NCBI GenBank assembly: GCA_900404475.1
Contig: OUQQ01000147.1
Coordinates: forward strand, 3,954-67,953
Reading direction: 5' to 3'
DNA length: 64,000 nucleotides
Origin: Spongospora subterranea
Taxonomy: Eukaryota > Endomyxa > Phytomyxea > Plasmodiophorida > Plasmodiophoridae
Position 1 is the first letter of the stretch, and the number at the start of each line of letters is the position of its first letter. The notes beneath the pieces were generated by a model. That model worked only from the letters and a program-made list of their open reading frames with translations, was not told where the DNA came from and searched no databases. The position numbers were made by a program, and so were the translations under genes. Shown here one piece after another: positions 54,695 through 64,000 of the stretch.

Positions 54695-54943
54695 TTATGA
54701 ATAAGGATCGAGGACATTCATCAGGAATTCGGCGCCGGCGGTGACGACGTTGATGTTGTATTCAATGTAGAGCGTGATGCCAATCACTATCAACAGAATA
54801 ATGACGACCATGAGATCGAGTGACGCCCTTGTTGATAATGGCCATGCATCGTCCTCGATAGGTTCCATTGCTAACGCCTTTTCATACTCTTCTTTCCGCT
54901 TTTCCAGATACGGACGTAGCCGTTCCTTTAGTCCATCTGACAT
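54695..54943 (-). CDS. small single-pass membrane protein
   Basis: An 82-residue intronless frame. The N-terminal half is charged and helical (LKERLRPYLEKRKEEYEKAL). A single strong membrane helix follows (DLMVVIILLIVIGITLYIEY) and a short tail ends DPYS. The layout, a cytosolic helix then one transmembrane segment, is that of many small ER or mitochondrial membrane proteins. No family recognised. The start at 54943 is the first ATG. Opposite-strand frames here are shadows. Confidence 0.6.
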   Translation of the reverse strand: MSDGLKERLRPYLEKRKEEYEKALAMEPIEDDAWPLSTRASLDLMVVIILLIVIGITLYIEYNINVVTAGAEFLMNVLDPYS

Positions 54944-55463
54944 CTTTGGCCCGTTTTTTGGGGTCGAACAATATACTGGAGAGAGGTCCTATTTATATCA
55001 GAGGCACTTTAGAGTGAAGGACAGAGAACAGTGTCGCAATATGTGTACAGTGATGACTGTGGTGGAGGCCGCTCTCACTGTACATCAAGTGGAACACCTG
55101 GCCAGGACGATTGGCATGGCTACAGTGCCAAGACGATACGTTGATACAATTAAACTCAGTGGGAAAGATATTTTCAGCATGTTAGCCCAGCAGTGGGGCA
55201 TTGTGAATTCAGTAAAAATATGAGACCCCTCGATCACCAAACTGGGTGACGAATTGATCAGCAATGAAATATGATCAGCGAGAATTATTGCCCCCCCCCC
55301 CTTGTAATCTTAATCCCGTGCCTGAATTGGAACCGTCCAATTAATTGACGCCGTTCTGTCACTTATTTAATCGGTGTGTGGCGCATCAGTCCCCTTTCGG
55401 CTCCTTCTCCGCCCCGCACAAACACTCGTCTTCAATATTATTACCGCCGAGGTTGGAACAACG
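54944..55463. other. intergenic stretch before glutaredoxin
   Basis: A plus-strand frame is open to 55223 (for example ALTVHQVEHLARTIGMATV) and might be part of an unrecognised exon. Otherwise nothing. A run of 12-13 C lies at about 55291-55303. Confidence 0.4.
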
Positions 55464-55934
55464 ATGGCCGGTAACCCGATATCGATCGACGAGATCAAGG
55501 CGATGATCAATTCGAATTTCATTGTCGTGTTCTCGAAGACGTATTGCCCTGTATGGCGGATGAACCATTTTCTCTGGATTTCACTCGAATTTATGGATCG
55601 TCCGTCTTTTTCAGTATTGCAAGAAAGCTAAGGCCCTGCTCACCAGTTTGGATCTCGAATTTGCAGTTTACGAACTCGATACCATGAGTAATGGTGCAGC
55701 TATTCAGGCGACATTAGCCACCGTTTCCAACGTCAATTCCGTCCCTCAAATATTCGGTAATTGTTGGCATTCGCCGAATAGCGCCGAGTCGTTGGCTCAT
55801 GTTTTATTCATTTGATAGTTGGGGGAGAGTTTGTCGGAGGATGCGATAAGGTCCACCTCCTGCACGACAACGGGAAGCTAGTTCCTTTTGTGAAGGAGAA
55901 GAAGATGCTGTGGGATCAGAAATTACTCGCGTAA
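55464..55934 (+). CDS. dithiol glutaredoxin
   Basis: Three exons: 55464-55550, 55615-55756 and 55819-55934; about 114 residues. The first intron falls within the active site, splitting C-P from Y-C of the CPYC motif (VVFSKTYCPYCKKAKALL). The cis-Pro loop is NSVPQIFVGGEFVGG and the glutathione-binding GGCDK follows, all as in classical Grx1/Grx2. The protein reduces disulfides and glutathionylated proteins using glutathione. No targeting sequence is visible, so it is probably cytosolic. Length is typical. An upstream GC-rich region may hold the promoter. Confidence 0.95.
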
Positions 55935-56959
55935 GGTTTCCATCATTATTGGCGCTACATAGTACCGATATCGCCGATCATATTCTCACAATACAGTTTG
56001 TGTAGTTTGTTGAATATATATCACATTTTATTACGTCCTTTTTGAGGTCGTTTTGTGTGTAGATTTTTATCAAACTCCTAATACTGTACGACCTAATAAT
56101 TTTATCACTTCAAGGCTAAGACGGCAACGGTAGCAACTTCCGTTGACACGCGTCTTGGGTGAATTATCAACAAACAAATGATTTCGCTGGTGCTGTCCTA
56201 GACTTTACTTTTTCCGATAGCACTGACTGACTCGGTGGAGCTCACTAAAGGAAATGTGATGAATTGGTTTCGATCGTATGTGCAGCCTTCTGCTGGAAAT
56301 TCAAATACTTATAATAAGTATTTCAAAGGAATGCAATCCCCGTGTAGTGGAAATTCAAGGACGCAACACAGGTTCCTTGGGCTTTTGCTCGCTGCATGTC
56401 GTTCGCCGTTTTTTTATTCACATTGCCGGTTTGGGTAGCAGCACCGCCAAGCGCAGGAGCAGTTTCAGCGTTCCTAGCAAACCATGTGCCTGGGTTCAGA
56501 TGACATTAAGCGCAGGTTGTTGTATCAGTCGTTTGGGATTCAGGGGGATATCGGCAGTTCCCGAATTCAGTCGCGCCGAACCGCATACGAAAGAGGGTGT
56601 GAGCTTGCAGACATGCAATTTCTCCCTCATATCTCGGGGACCAGGAAGACCTGTGGACCAATCAGACACCCGGCGCGAACTCAATGCTCATAGAACTGCA
56701 TACGTTCGTAACCTTGAGGAAGATTCACTGACAAAGCAGCTTAAAACCACTTTAAGCGATTTTGAAACTGGGGACGCCAACGATGAATGATCAAGCAGTC
56801 TTACAGGATGATCTCTGGTCGAGAAATTGAAACAATCCGACAGTGATGCGTCGCGAAACAGACCTTCGCAAGCGTTCTCGCTCAAGTACCTCACTCGTTC
56901 AATTCCCACGAAAGCTGATTCATTTTCTGCTATTCAATCCATTGTTGGTACCATGGAAT
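55935..56959. other. unassigned stretch with a possible unrecognised exon
   Basis: Plus-strand frames at 56278-56790 (170 codons) and 56484-56693 overlap one another and end near the transposase-like gene. The longest ends EDSLTKQLKTTLSDFETGDA. No domain recognised and splice structure unclear; it could be part of a decayed gene. Confidence 0.35.
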
Positions 56960-57515
56960 CTATGGTGTACCTTTTCGGTCAAAATTGAGCACTTTATGTT
57001 CAGCGATATTGCCAAAAATTTCTTTGACCGATATCCCCATTCGACTTCTGCTTCCTGCATTTGTGTTTATTGAACGCATCGACAACTTTGGGTTTGGAGC
57101 CGGCTCAACACCGAGTTCACGTCGGTCAACTCTTCTAGAATATGTACAGATCAACTCCCAAATATCCTGGATCTCTAAATAAATACTCAAAGTAGTCACC
57201 GGCTACAGCTTCTGTTCGTGTCTCGCCAAGTTCCATGCAGTTCGGAATTTCGTAGGCAATTGACATCACGAAAGCTCCCAGCATATCCAGGATCAACATT
57301 GATAAGCAGGTCGTCATGTTCAATGAGTATGTTATCGGAAATACATCCTCGATGCAGACAAATGATCTGGCCTTGGGGGACGGCGGATCCGACACAAATG
57401 TTCCATCAACGAACCCGATACAGCCCGGCATCGGAAGGTATTCTGGAGCCCAAGTCCCTTCCTCGTTCAGAATCGGGCCACTGAATTTCATGGTCGACGA
57501 GTTGAGTAATGACAC
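56960..57515 (-). mobile_element. PIF/Harbinger (HARBI1-like) transposase relative, probably decayed
   Basis: Minus-strand frame 57515-57135 has the DDE_4-type first motif PGCIGFVDGTFV (catalytic Asp in VDGT). A degenerate middle follows (SLNMTTCLSMLILDMLGAFV, AYEIPNC), then LFRDPGYLGVDL, fitting the third acidic position 'L.D.GY'. A second frame, 57199-56960, carries what looks like the last block (MGISVKEIFGNIAEHKVLNF). The two are out of frame and a stop lies between, so an intron or a frameshift separates them. Upstream coding sequence (to about 57900) is unclear. I saw no terminal inverted repeats or target-site duplication. Alternatively it is a domesticated HARBI1-like gene with introns I could not place. 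Confidence 0.5.
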
Positions 57516-58423
57516 TTAAAACAAAAAAACGAGTTGTCAGATTTTCCCGATTGACAATGATTTCAATGAATGGATTCATATCGTCAAGTAGTAATATGCT
57601 TGAGGCAGCTAGAACCCGTTCAGGACTAGAAAGTTTCGGCGGCCCACTTGTTTGTCGTTTTCTCTTCCGTCCAGAGATCCAAAACTGGGAGCGTTTCGAT
57701 TTCAGCGCCTGGGTCGGCGAGGTGTTCCAAAACCGGGTCGCGGTTTGTCGAACGGTGAAGGTGATAGTGGTCGGGGTGAATTACGAGCTGGATGAACAGG
57801 TGATCGTAATCATGCCGCTTCTGATGAGGCTGTTTATCCTTACTGTATCGGGACCATTAGCTTGTGCGTATTCTCGTTCATATTCGGCCATGTAGTGGAG
57901 AATGCAATTTGTTGATCCATATGATTTTTACGATGAGGGCCACTTCTTCCGTCGGTGATCAAAATCACTCAATGGGCTGACGTCTATGAACTATCAAGTC
58001 TACAAGACATATGTGATGAATTGAGCAACTCGTCAAAATGTTGTGTTTGGCCAGATCGACATAGACCAATCTGGAGTACGGTATATCGTTATCTCGAATC
58101 CATCATCAGACCCTTTTTTGCGTCGAGGAGTAGGTTTCTGATGAAAAAACCCAGTTTTGCTGGGTTCGCGATATCCATATCCAAAGTGACGGACTGATTG
58201 TAAGAACTCGTAATCAGGGTATTTCTAGTTCGCATCGAGGCGCGCAGTCTAAGAAGTCTCATGATCAGTAATCTCTTTCGAGCTCGTCGAGCGAGGATCA
58301 TCATCATCATCATCATCATCAGTGATCTCATCAAATAAAGGTCTGATGATGAAACAGACACTCAAGAGTAAATTGAGTGATTTTTGTGTCGCCTATATGC
58401 GATGTTTTTGGAGGTCATCCATT
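57516..58423. other. unassigned stretch
   Basis: About 900 nt. A plus-strand frame at 57509-57895 is open but lies opposite probable upstream transposase sequence. An ATC trinucleotide run lies at about 58299-58323. Confidence 0.35.
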
Positions 58424-58568
58424 GACGCAAATCCTGATTTTACTCCAACTCAAACTTGACGCAAATCCTGATTTTACTCCAACTCAAACTTGACGCAAAT
58501 CCTGATTTTACTCCAACTCAAACTTGACGCAAATCCTGATTTTACTCCAACTCAAACTTGACGCAAAT
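58424..58568. repeat. 34-nt minisatellite, four copies plus a partial
   Basis: Four exact head-to-tail copies of gacgcaaatcctgattttac followed by tccaactcaaactt, then the first nine bases of a fifth. It ends about 160 nt before the SMYD start codon. Confidence 0.97.
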
Positions 58569-58725
58569 TTCGGCAAATTTGCGATTGCGCGATTTTTGAA
58601 TGTCCCTGTCACCCAGTGTTCCCAATGTACAGTACACGTTTCGCTAGTGCAGTTCTTTTGTTCAAAGGGGATGTCATTTCCCCAATTGATCGGTGATATA
58701 ATAGGGAAATATTATACCGATATCA

Positions 58726-60540
58726 ATGCCCTCCATCTCCATGCCTGATGCTGCTTACAAGACGGAGTCGGATTCCTGCCGACAGCGTCGCCATCAGGCG
58801 GATTCAGGGAAAGATCTGGCGGTCGGCGAGCGGTTCAAGGCCGAGGCAGATAAGCTATTCCGTTCAGGTCGGCTCGAGCAGGCAACAACCGCATACAGCA
58901 AAGCTATTATATATTATCCATGGCAGAATTCGGCCCCCCTGTGGCACAATCGTGCTCTCTGCCTATATCGACTGTCTCTGTTCCGGAATTCAATTGCTGA
59001 TCTTGACCAAGCGATTGATCTGGACCCCAATTATGGTAAAGCTCATAGCCGGCGAGATATGGCCAAATCTCAAATGGAGAGCGGCGACTGTTGTGAGAAT
59101 GTGGTCAGGTCCCTCACTCCTGTGATTCATCCCGATATAGAACAAACGTACTCAGATAGTGCCGGACGGTATTACCGGGTTCGATCCGGTTGTGGTGTCG
59201 TTAAAGTTGGTTCGGCTATGCTGGTCGAGCCCGCAGTCGCCGCTGTTTTATTGCCATCTTCTCAGGGGCAGCGCTGTGAATACTGTTTAAGCAAATTGAC
59301 TATTCCTGTTCCTAATTCTTCTGTTGATGTTGTCGTCGTTCATCCATGTCGGGCGTGTACAGCGTGCTATTATTGCAGCGATTCATGTCGGCAAATAGCA
59401 TATCAATTTCATCGGAACGAATGTGGTCGCAAATTGTTCTCGAAGCTGGCGTCAACTAGTATTCTTGCTTACCGATTCCTGATAGAACAGTCGTTTATTT
59501 CCGATGGCACGACCTTGCAGGCTTCCCAACGTCCATGTCCTTTGAGAGATCAAGACGATAAAAGCGATGCAGAACGGCTCTCCGTCGCCACGTCCATGTC
59601 TAAATCGGATTTGTTACAGGCAATGCGTCAGATCCGAATCAATGGGTTCTTCTTCAAATCTTCAAGCAGCACCTTCTCAGATTCAGGTGAAAACGCTGAT
59701 CGATATGCAATTGGCATATTCCATAAGGCGTCATTATTCAACCACAATTGCTCTCCGACCGCTAGCGTCTCTTTCATGGGTCGTCAGATTCGGGTGTTTT
59801 GTACGGCGCCAATGACAACGGGCGATACTGTTTCGATCAGTTATGGGCCTATTACTCCCGAACAGCCTAGCGCCATCCGACGTCAACATTATCAACGATT
59901 ATACGAATTCCAGTGTTTGTGTGATGATTGCGCCAATAATCTTGGCCCATGTCCTGTTCGTTGTCGACAATGCGACCAATCGTGGGATTTTAGCGCGCAT
60001 TGCCCGCGTTGTCCATCGTGCGGTCATTTTGATCGCAACCTGTCTGACACAATGGAAAGCGCCGTTCGCCAGTTAGATTCTCGAGATGATCCTGACCAGC
60101 TCCGCTCCTGTATCGCCAAGTTGCTTCCATATTCAGAATCATATACCAATTTACTGTTAGGGCGTCTGTCCGATACGCTGGCGTTCCTGTACAGTCAAGA
60201 ATCAAATTATAGTTCATGCGTTGAGTCGCTGCAGTTCAGCGTTAATACTGTTCGGAAACGGTTCAGGATTAGTACTCAATTAGGGTACGAGCTCATGAAA
60301 TACGGATCGGCGCTATGGTATGAAATTCATTTTATACGTTCATATGCTAATCGACTTGCGCTGTGTAGGGCTAATGAGCAACATGCTGAAGCGAAACGTG
60401 TATTCTGGAAAGGAATTCAAGTACTGTCATGGTGTCTAGGAAGCGATCATGACGCCGTTCAATACGAACTCGCTGGTCTGAATCGGCAATACTTTGATTT
60501 CGTCGACGCGCCAACGCTTCTGCAATTTCTGATCCAGTAA
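58726..60540 (+). CDS. SMYD4-like TPR-SET-MYND lysine methyltransferase
   Basis: Single exon of 604 residues. TPR helices at about 38-115 (FKAEADKLFRSGRLEQATTA, NRALCLYRLSLFRNSIADLD, AIDLDPNYGKAH). A split SET domain starts at about 140 (VRSGCGVVKVGSAMLVEP) and is interrupted by a MYND zinc finger (CEYCLSKL, CRACTACYYCSDSCRQIAYQ then FHRNEC). SET resumes with the cofactor and substrate motif ASLFNHNCSPTASVSFMG, then GDTVSISYGP and the post-SET Cys cluster FQCLCDDCANN. C-terminal helices form a TPR-like tail. TPR plus SET-MYND is the SMYD4 layout. These enzymes methylate lysines on histones or other proteins using S-adenosylmethionine. NHNCSP agrees with the family's NH(S/N)C.PN apart from the last residue. 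Confidence 0.9.
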   Translation: MPSISMPDAAYKTESDSCRQRRHQADSGKDLAVGERFKAEADKLFRSGRLEQATTAYSKAIIYYPWQNSAPLWHNRALCLYRLSLFRNSIADLDQAIDLDPNYGKAHSRRDMAKSQMESGDCCENVVRSLTPVIHPDIEQTYSDSAGRYYRVRSGCGVVKVGSAMLVEPAVAAVLLPSSQGQRCEYCLSKLTIPVPNSSVDVVVVHPCRACTACYYCSDSCRQIAYQFHRNECGRKLFSKLASTSILAYRFLIEQSFISDGTTLQASQRPCPLRDQDDKSDAERLSVATSMSKSDLLQAMRQIRINGFFFKSSSSTFSDSGENADRYAIGIFHKASLFNHNCSPTASVSFMGRQIRVFCTAPMTTGDTVSISYGPITPEQPSAIRRQHYQRLYEFQCLCDDCANNLGPCPVRCRQCDQSWDFSAHCPRCPSCGHFDRNLSDTMESAVRQLDSRDDPDQLRSCIAKLLPYSESYTNLLLGRLSDTLAFLYSQESNYSSCVESLQFSVNTVRKRFRISTQLGYELMKYGSALWYEIHFIRSYANRLALCRANEQHAEAKRVFWKGIQVLSWCLGSDHDAVQYELAGLNRQYFDFVDAPTLLQFLIQ

Positions 60541-60760
60541 TCTTTCTGTCTTACCCCTTATCTACAGTTTATGGAGGGCCTATCCCACTTCTTTTGCAAA
60601 ATTGTCTACAGTACTGAGACTGTCAACATGGCAAGGCGCTCTCAGAGAGGTTAGGCACGGCCGAATCAAACACCGAAAGGTCCATTCGCTTGGACTGTGA
60701 CCTCAATGTAAATAAGGTTGCCGAATTCGAGCGTTGTTAAATACATCATACATATTTGAG
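60541..60760. terminator. convergent 3' ends
   Basis: 220 nt between the stops of the SMYD-like gene (plus) and the USP36-like gene (minus). Both transcripts must end here. No specific poly(A) signal can be assigned with certainty. Confidence 0.35.
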
Positions 60761-62483
60761 CTATATTGGTTGTGATTTTTTCTTGACAAAGTCTTGGAAC
60801 GGGTTAGTTGACGACTGTTCAGCCTTTCGCTTTTTCACCTTCCTAAGCTTGCCTTTATCATATTCGGTATCCCAATCGGATCGGCGCTGGGGGGCCATTT
60901 GCTCTTGGTGATCTCGCAGAATTAGCAATCGTTCACGTTCGTTGACGTTCGCCCCTTCCCAAGTTGGGACGCTAACAGATTTAACGCCCTGGAATGGCTG
61001 GATTGTTTCTAAGCGGACCCTACCCTCGGGCATCGATGAGCTCATTAACCTTCTATATCTCCATGCCGCCGGTAGACGAATAGGATGCCTGCAAGATCGG
61101 AACACCTGGGGGACATCAGGATCGGACCGATCGCCCCCAGCGTTGACAGGAACCTCGGCAGCGGTGCCACCAGAAGCCACAGGAGGAACCGGGACCGACA
61201 CGGGTGCTGCAGCAACAGGGGGAGCAACAACGATTTGTTGAGTTTGAATCGGTTTAACCGGTGCAATAACCGGCTTAGCCTCATCACGAATATAGAATAG
61301 CAAATATGGCTTCTGAGATAAAACCTATCCAAGTTCGGTCAATAAAGCTGATTATCGTCCAATCATCATGGGTTCATACATGGTCCGAACTGGTTTTGTG
61401 AACTGAGGAATCATCCATCAAATACCATGGTCCAGCAGCACTCTTCACATATGCCACATAATGACCAGATCTGGGCCCAGATCCAATATGGACTACTAGC
61501 CCATAGAGCGAATAAGTGACAGCTGATCCACCATGATCGGAGCTCATGAACGGCGTTATGTCCAGACGATGCTCATATTGGACAGGTTTCGTGATTTTAT
61601 CGCCAGTGTACATGAACCGCTTCAACTGGATTGTCAGGACGGTTGGGGCAGAATCAATCGTCAGCCGTTTATGAGCCACAACGCGTTTCTTGCAGTTCGA
61701 ACACATGTACATGTTGTGGCCCGATAGTACTTCTGGAGCTGTGAAATGACGCAACGCTGTCACAACTGAATTGGCACGCTGAATTTCTAGTGAAAGGTCT
61801 TCGAATGCGTCGAAAGAGTTTGACGGATGGGCACAGACCTGGCATCGAACCTGGGACCTAAATCTTCCACCGAAAATTGCGTCCACTAGTTTTGGTTGAC
61901 AGCTCTTATGCAAAACCTCAAGGCATTTACAAAGAAATTCGTGAGCGTCTTCCTGTCGCCCTGGTCTGAATGATCGGGATAGAAAACGTAGATTGGCAAC
62001 CAGTGATCGAGGAGATTTAGGCTGTCCACCAGAGAGGGCGCTTGTCGCATGTGTCTGAAGGAAACAATAGAGGCAGAATCTTTGTTTGGCTTTAACCGGA
62101 CAGTTTTGCATGGGGTGCGACGATAAAAAATTCACCAATGGTGCCGTGTGTGTTAAACATTGGAGAATGCTATTCAAGAAACACGTGTTTCCCAAATTAT
62201 GTAGACCTGAAGCAGCACTCCAAAGGCGATTCCATTGCACGTCAACAGACAGCGCAATTGAATTCGCCGATTTCGACCCGGAATTAGACAGATCTACTCC
62301 GTGACGATGCGCATTAAACGACGACTTTGGTTTGACGAAATTCAATCGACGGGGAAGGGGATTTGCCAGCGCGTTAGGTTTGGTGCCAATTCCTAACCCC
62401 ACCATTGGTTTGATCGACTGCGCCAGGATCGGGAATCGTGTCCGACGCGTTGCCTTGGTGGAAATTCTAACGTGGTGATGCAA
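60761..62483 (-). CDS. ubiquitin-specific protease, USP36/USP42-like
   Basis: Two exons on minus: 62483-61380 and 61324-60761, intron 55 nt; about 555 residues. The Cys box is GLHNLGNTCFLNSILQCL. The QQD-like box RPGRQEDAHEFLCKCLEVLH follows, then zinc-binding CQVC and CSNCKK. The His box is GPRSGHYVAYVKSAAGPWYL and the Asp DDSSV. VLSQKPYLLFYIRDE ends the catalytic fold across the intron. The C-terminal region is Pro/Val-rich and disordered, then ends with SDWDTEYDKGKLRKVKKRK and NPFQDF. That conserved basic tail is found in USP36, a nucleolar deubiquitinase that controls ribosome biogenesis and RNA polymerase I. The tail favours a nucleolar location. It is about half the length of human USP36. 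Confidence 0.92.
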
Positions 62484-64000
62484 ACCTGGAGAACTGCGTG
62501 ACCGGACTCCGCTTCGGCGTTATTCGACCACGTTTCAGGCCATGATCGTTAAGCACCGATACATATATGTACTCTCAATCGAAAAATTCCGCGGCCGATG
62601 AGCTAACGATTTCATCAAAATCCATCTCTCGCCAAATTTGGTCTTGAGAAATGATGATAGTTTCCATTTACAGTGAGTGCCTGTTGGTCGTTGGATCAGA
62701 AACTTGAAGAAAAACTATTAGGGCACAGTAATGTTGCGGATTCATTCATCCAAAATCTCTCCCTGTACAGTATCTGGATATAATTGGCAGATTTGTAGAG
62801 CTATTGTTGGATGGCTGTGTGTGAAGTACATTACGCTGTACACTTATTAGTTCTCTACAACAGAATGAAGTGAGGTCTAATCTGTAATCTAATTTTGCGC
62901 GTTTTCAAGATGAGTCGTCAGTGCTCGGGAGCCCCGTGATTGACGGAGCGGCGTTTCGTGCTTCCGATATCCCACTTGTGTGACGTATCACTTGCTCCGT
63001 TCGGAGGTGTGACGTGACCCGGGAAATTGTGCGCAGATGAGGGAAAAGTTATCCAAAAGACGGTGAGCCAGACAACCTGGTCCTGTCCTATCGTTCGCAG
63101 ATGATCAACCGATACCACAATAATCGAGTATAGTGCTCTAATGCGATTGTGCACACTAAATTGTTGAACGTAGGGGTTTAACAGTTTACTGCCCTGATGA
63201 TTACATAGTGTTTTTCAACAACACAGCATCCATTGCAGTATGAGTCGGAACCTCCGGGTCTTAATGGCTGAACAATTCCATGCTACCGTCGTCTGCCGTC
63301 GTAGCCGAAAAGCATACTCTCGTGGAATAAAAAACAACCTATAAACATCATCCTTGTCACATGCCTACCTAACAACAAATAAAGCAATAACACGACTTAA
63401 TGTGGGACCAAACAAACGGTTCACTTTTAAAAGTTCTGATTTCCGGATGAACGCAGCTTGGAACTCACAAACAACTTCACGCAAGCTATAGTCGTTTTAG
63501 ATCTGCCGTTTAAACATCGAAAGATAAAGTAGTAAGAAAAACAGGCTGGCGTCTCCGTTGCGGTTAACAGTTGGCATCTCTGGTATGAACTGGAAAAAGT
63601 TTTATCTTGACACTCTTGGCTCAGCATACATTGACACCAGCTGAAGCAGGCCAGGTAAGAATGAATTAAGCCAATAATCAAATCCTTGCCAATCAGGAAA
63701 CCAAGAAGCTAACGATAGGTAGCATACGATGCGATAGCCACCTTTTCTGATTTTAGTGGTGGCCACAGGGTTGGTAATATCGTCAGAGCATCTGGTTTTT
63801 TGAAGAAACAAAGATTTGATGTTGGCCCTCATGCAGCCTTAATGCCTTTGATCCCAGGCGCAGCCTCAACTTCCTGCATTCCAAAAACCGGATACAACTT
63901 CCAGCTTGACCTATCTGTTGGTGTTTAGTCTCGATGTTGAGATTGTCGACCATAAAGGCAGAATGGATCATCATCAGGCAATTATCTGGTTAATGATCAA
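62484..64000. other. unassigned right end of the window
   Basis: About 1.5 kb. Several minus-strand frames of 60-84 codons are present (62918-63154, 63427-63681, 63602-63832) but none carries a known motif, and I could not join them. It may contain a 3' untranslated region or exons of a gene lying outside. Confidence 0.4.

Overview
The window is nuclear DNA of a eukaryote that uses the standard genetic code. Nearly every recognisable gene is split by short GT-AG introns (about 47-133 nt), a U2 spliceosomal snRNA gene is present, and the proteins are typical of opisthokonts and related protists: IFT88, TBC1D31, the augmin subunit HAUS5, CLEC16A, MLH1, a heterotrimeric G-protein alpha subunit, a 7TM-RGS protein, extended synaptotagmin, TAF4 and USP36. 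The intraflagellar-transport and centriolar genes mean the organism builds a cilium or flagellum. A zoosporic fungus or another flagellated opisthokont fits best. That is an inference; I cannot name a species.

Layout. 0-9.3 kb: a broken multi-pass membrane protein at the left edge (-), a PPR protein (+), a spliced LRR protein (+), a short-chain dehydrogenase (-), then a poorly resolved stretch with an inverted repeat and an unidentified multi-exon gene. 9.4-31 kb is intron-rich: CLEC16A (+), IFT88 (+), a PUB-CAP fusion protein (-), TBC1D31 (+), a small EF-hand protein (+), a TPT/SLC35-type transporter (-), MLH1 (+), G-alpha (+) and U2 snRNA (-). 32-46 kb: a small PDCD4/HABP4-like protein, a 517-residue coiled-coil protein, two tandem LSM12-like genes separated by an inverted duplication (the first is interrupted by an assembly gap), a bacterial-type alkaline-phosphatase-superfamily hydrolase, a small spliced helical protein, tRNA 2'-phosphotransferase, a small hypothetical gene, the 7TM-RGS protein and TAF4. 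46.6-48.7 kb holds a minisatellite and no gene I can support. 48.7-62.5 kb: extended synaptotagmin (-), HAUS5 (+), mitochondrial ribosomal protein mL49 (-), a small membrane protein (-), glutaredoxin (+), a PIF/Harbinger-type transposase relative (-), a second minisatellite, SMYD4-like methyltransferase (+) and USP36-like deubiquitinase (-). 62.5-64 kb is unassigned.

How the genes relate. IFT88, TBC1D31, HAUS5, possibly the LRR protein and possibly the EF-hand protein concern cilia, centrioles and microtubule nucleation. G-alpha and the 7TM-RGS protein belong to one signalling system: the RGS box is expected to accelerate GTP hydrolysis on a G-alpha. U2 snRNA matches the intron load. The remaining genes are housekeeping (mismatch repair, TFIID, deubiquitination, tRNA splicing, mitoribosome, redox, lipid transfer at membrane contacts). 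They look like an ordinary gene-dense eukaryotic neighbourhood, not a cluster. The least ordinary features are the PUB-CAP fusion, the LSM12-like protein with a very long Ser/Pro/Arg-rich extension carrying a repeated peptide, the spliced bacterial-type hydrolase and two head-to-head inverted duplications.
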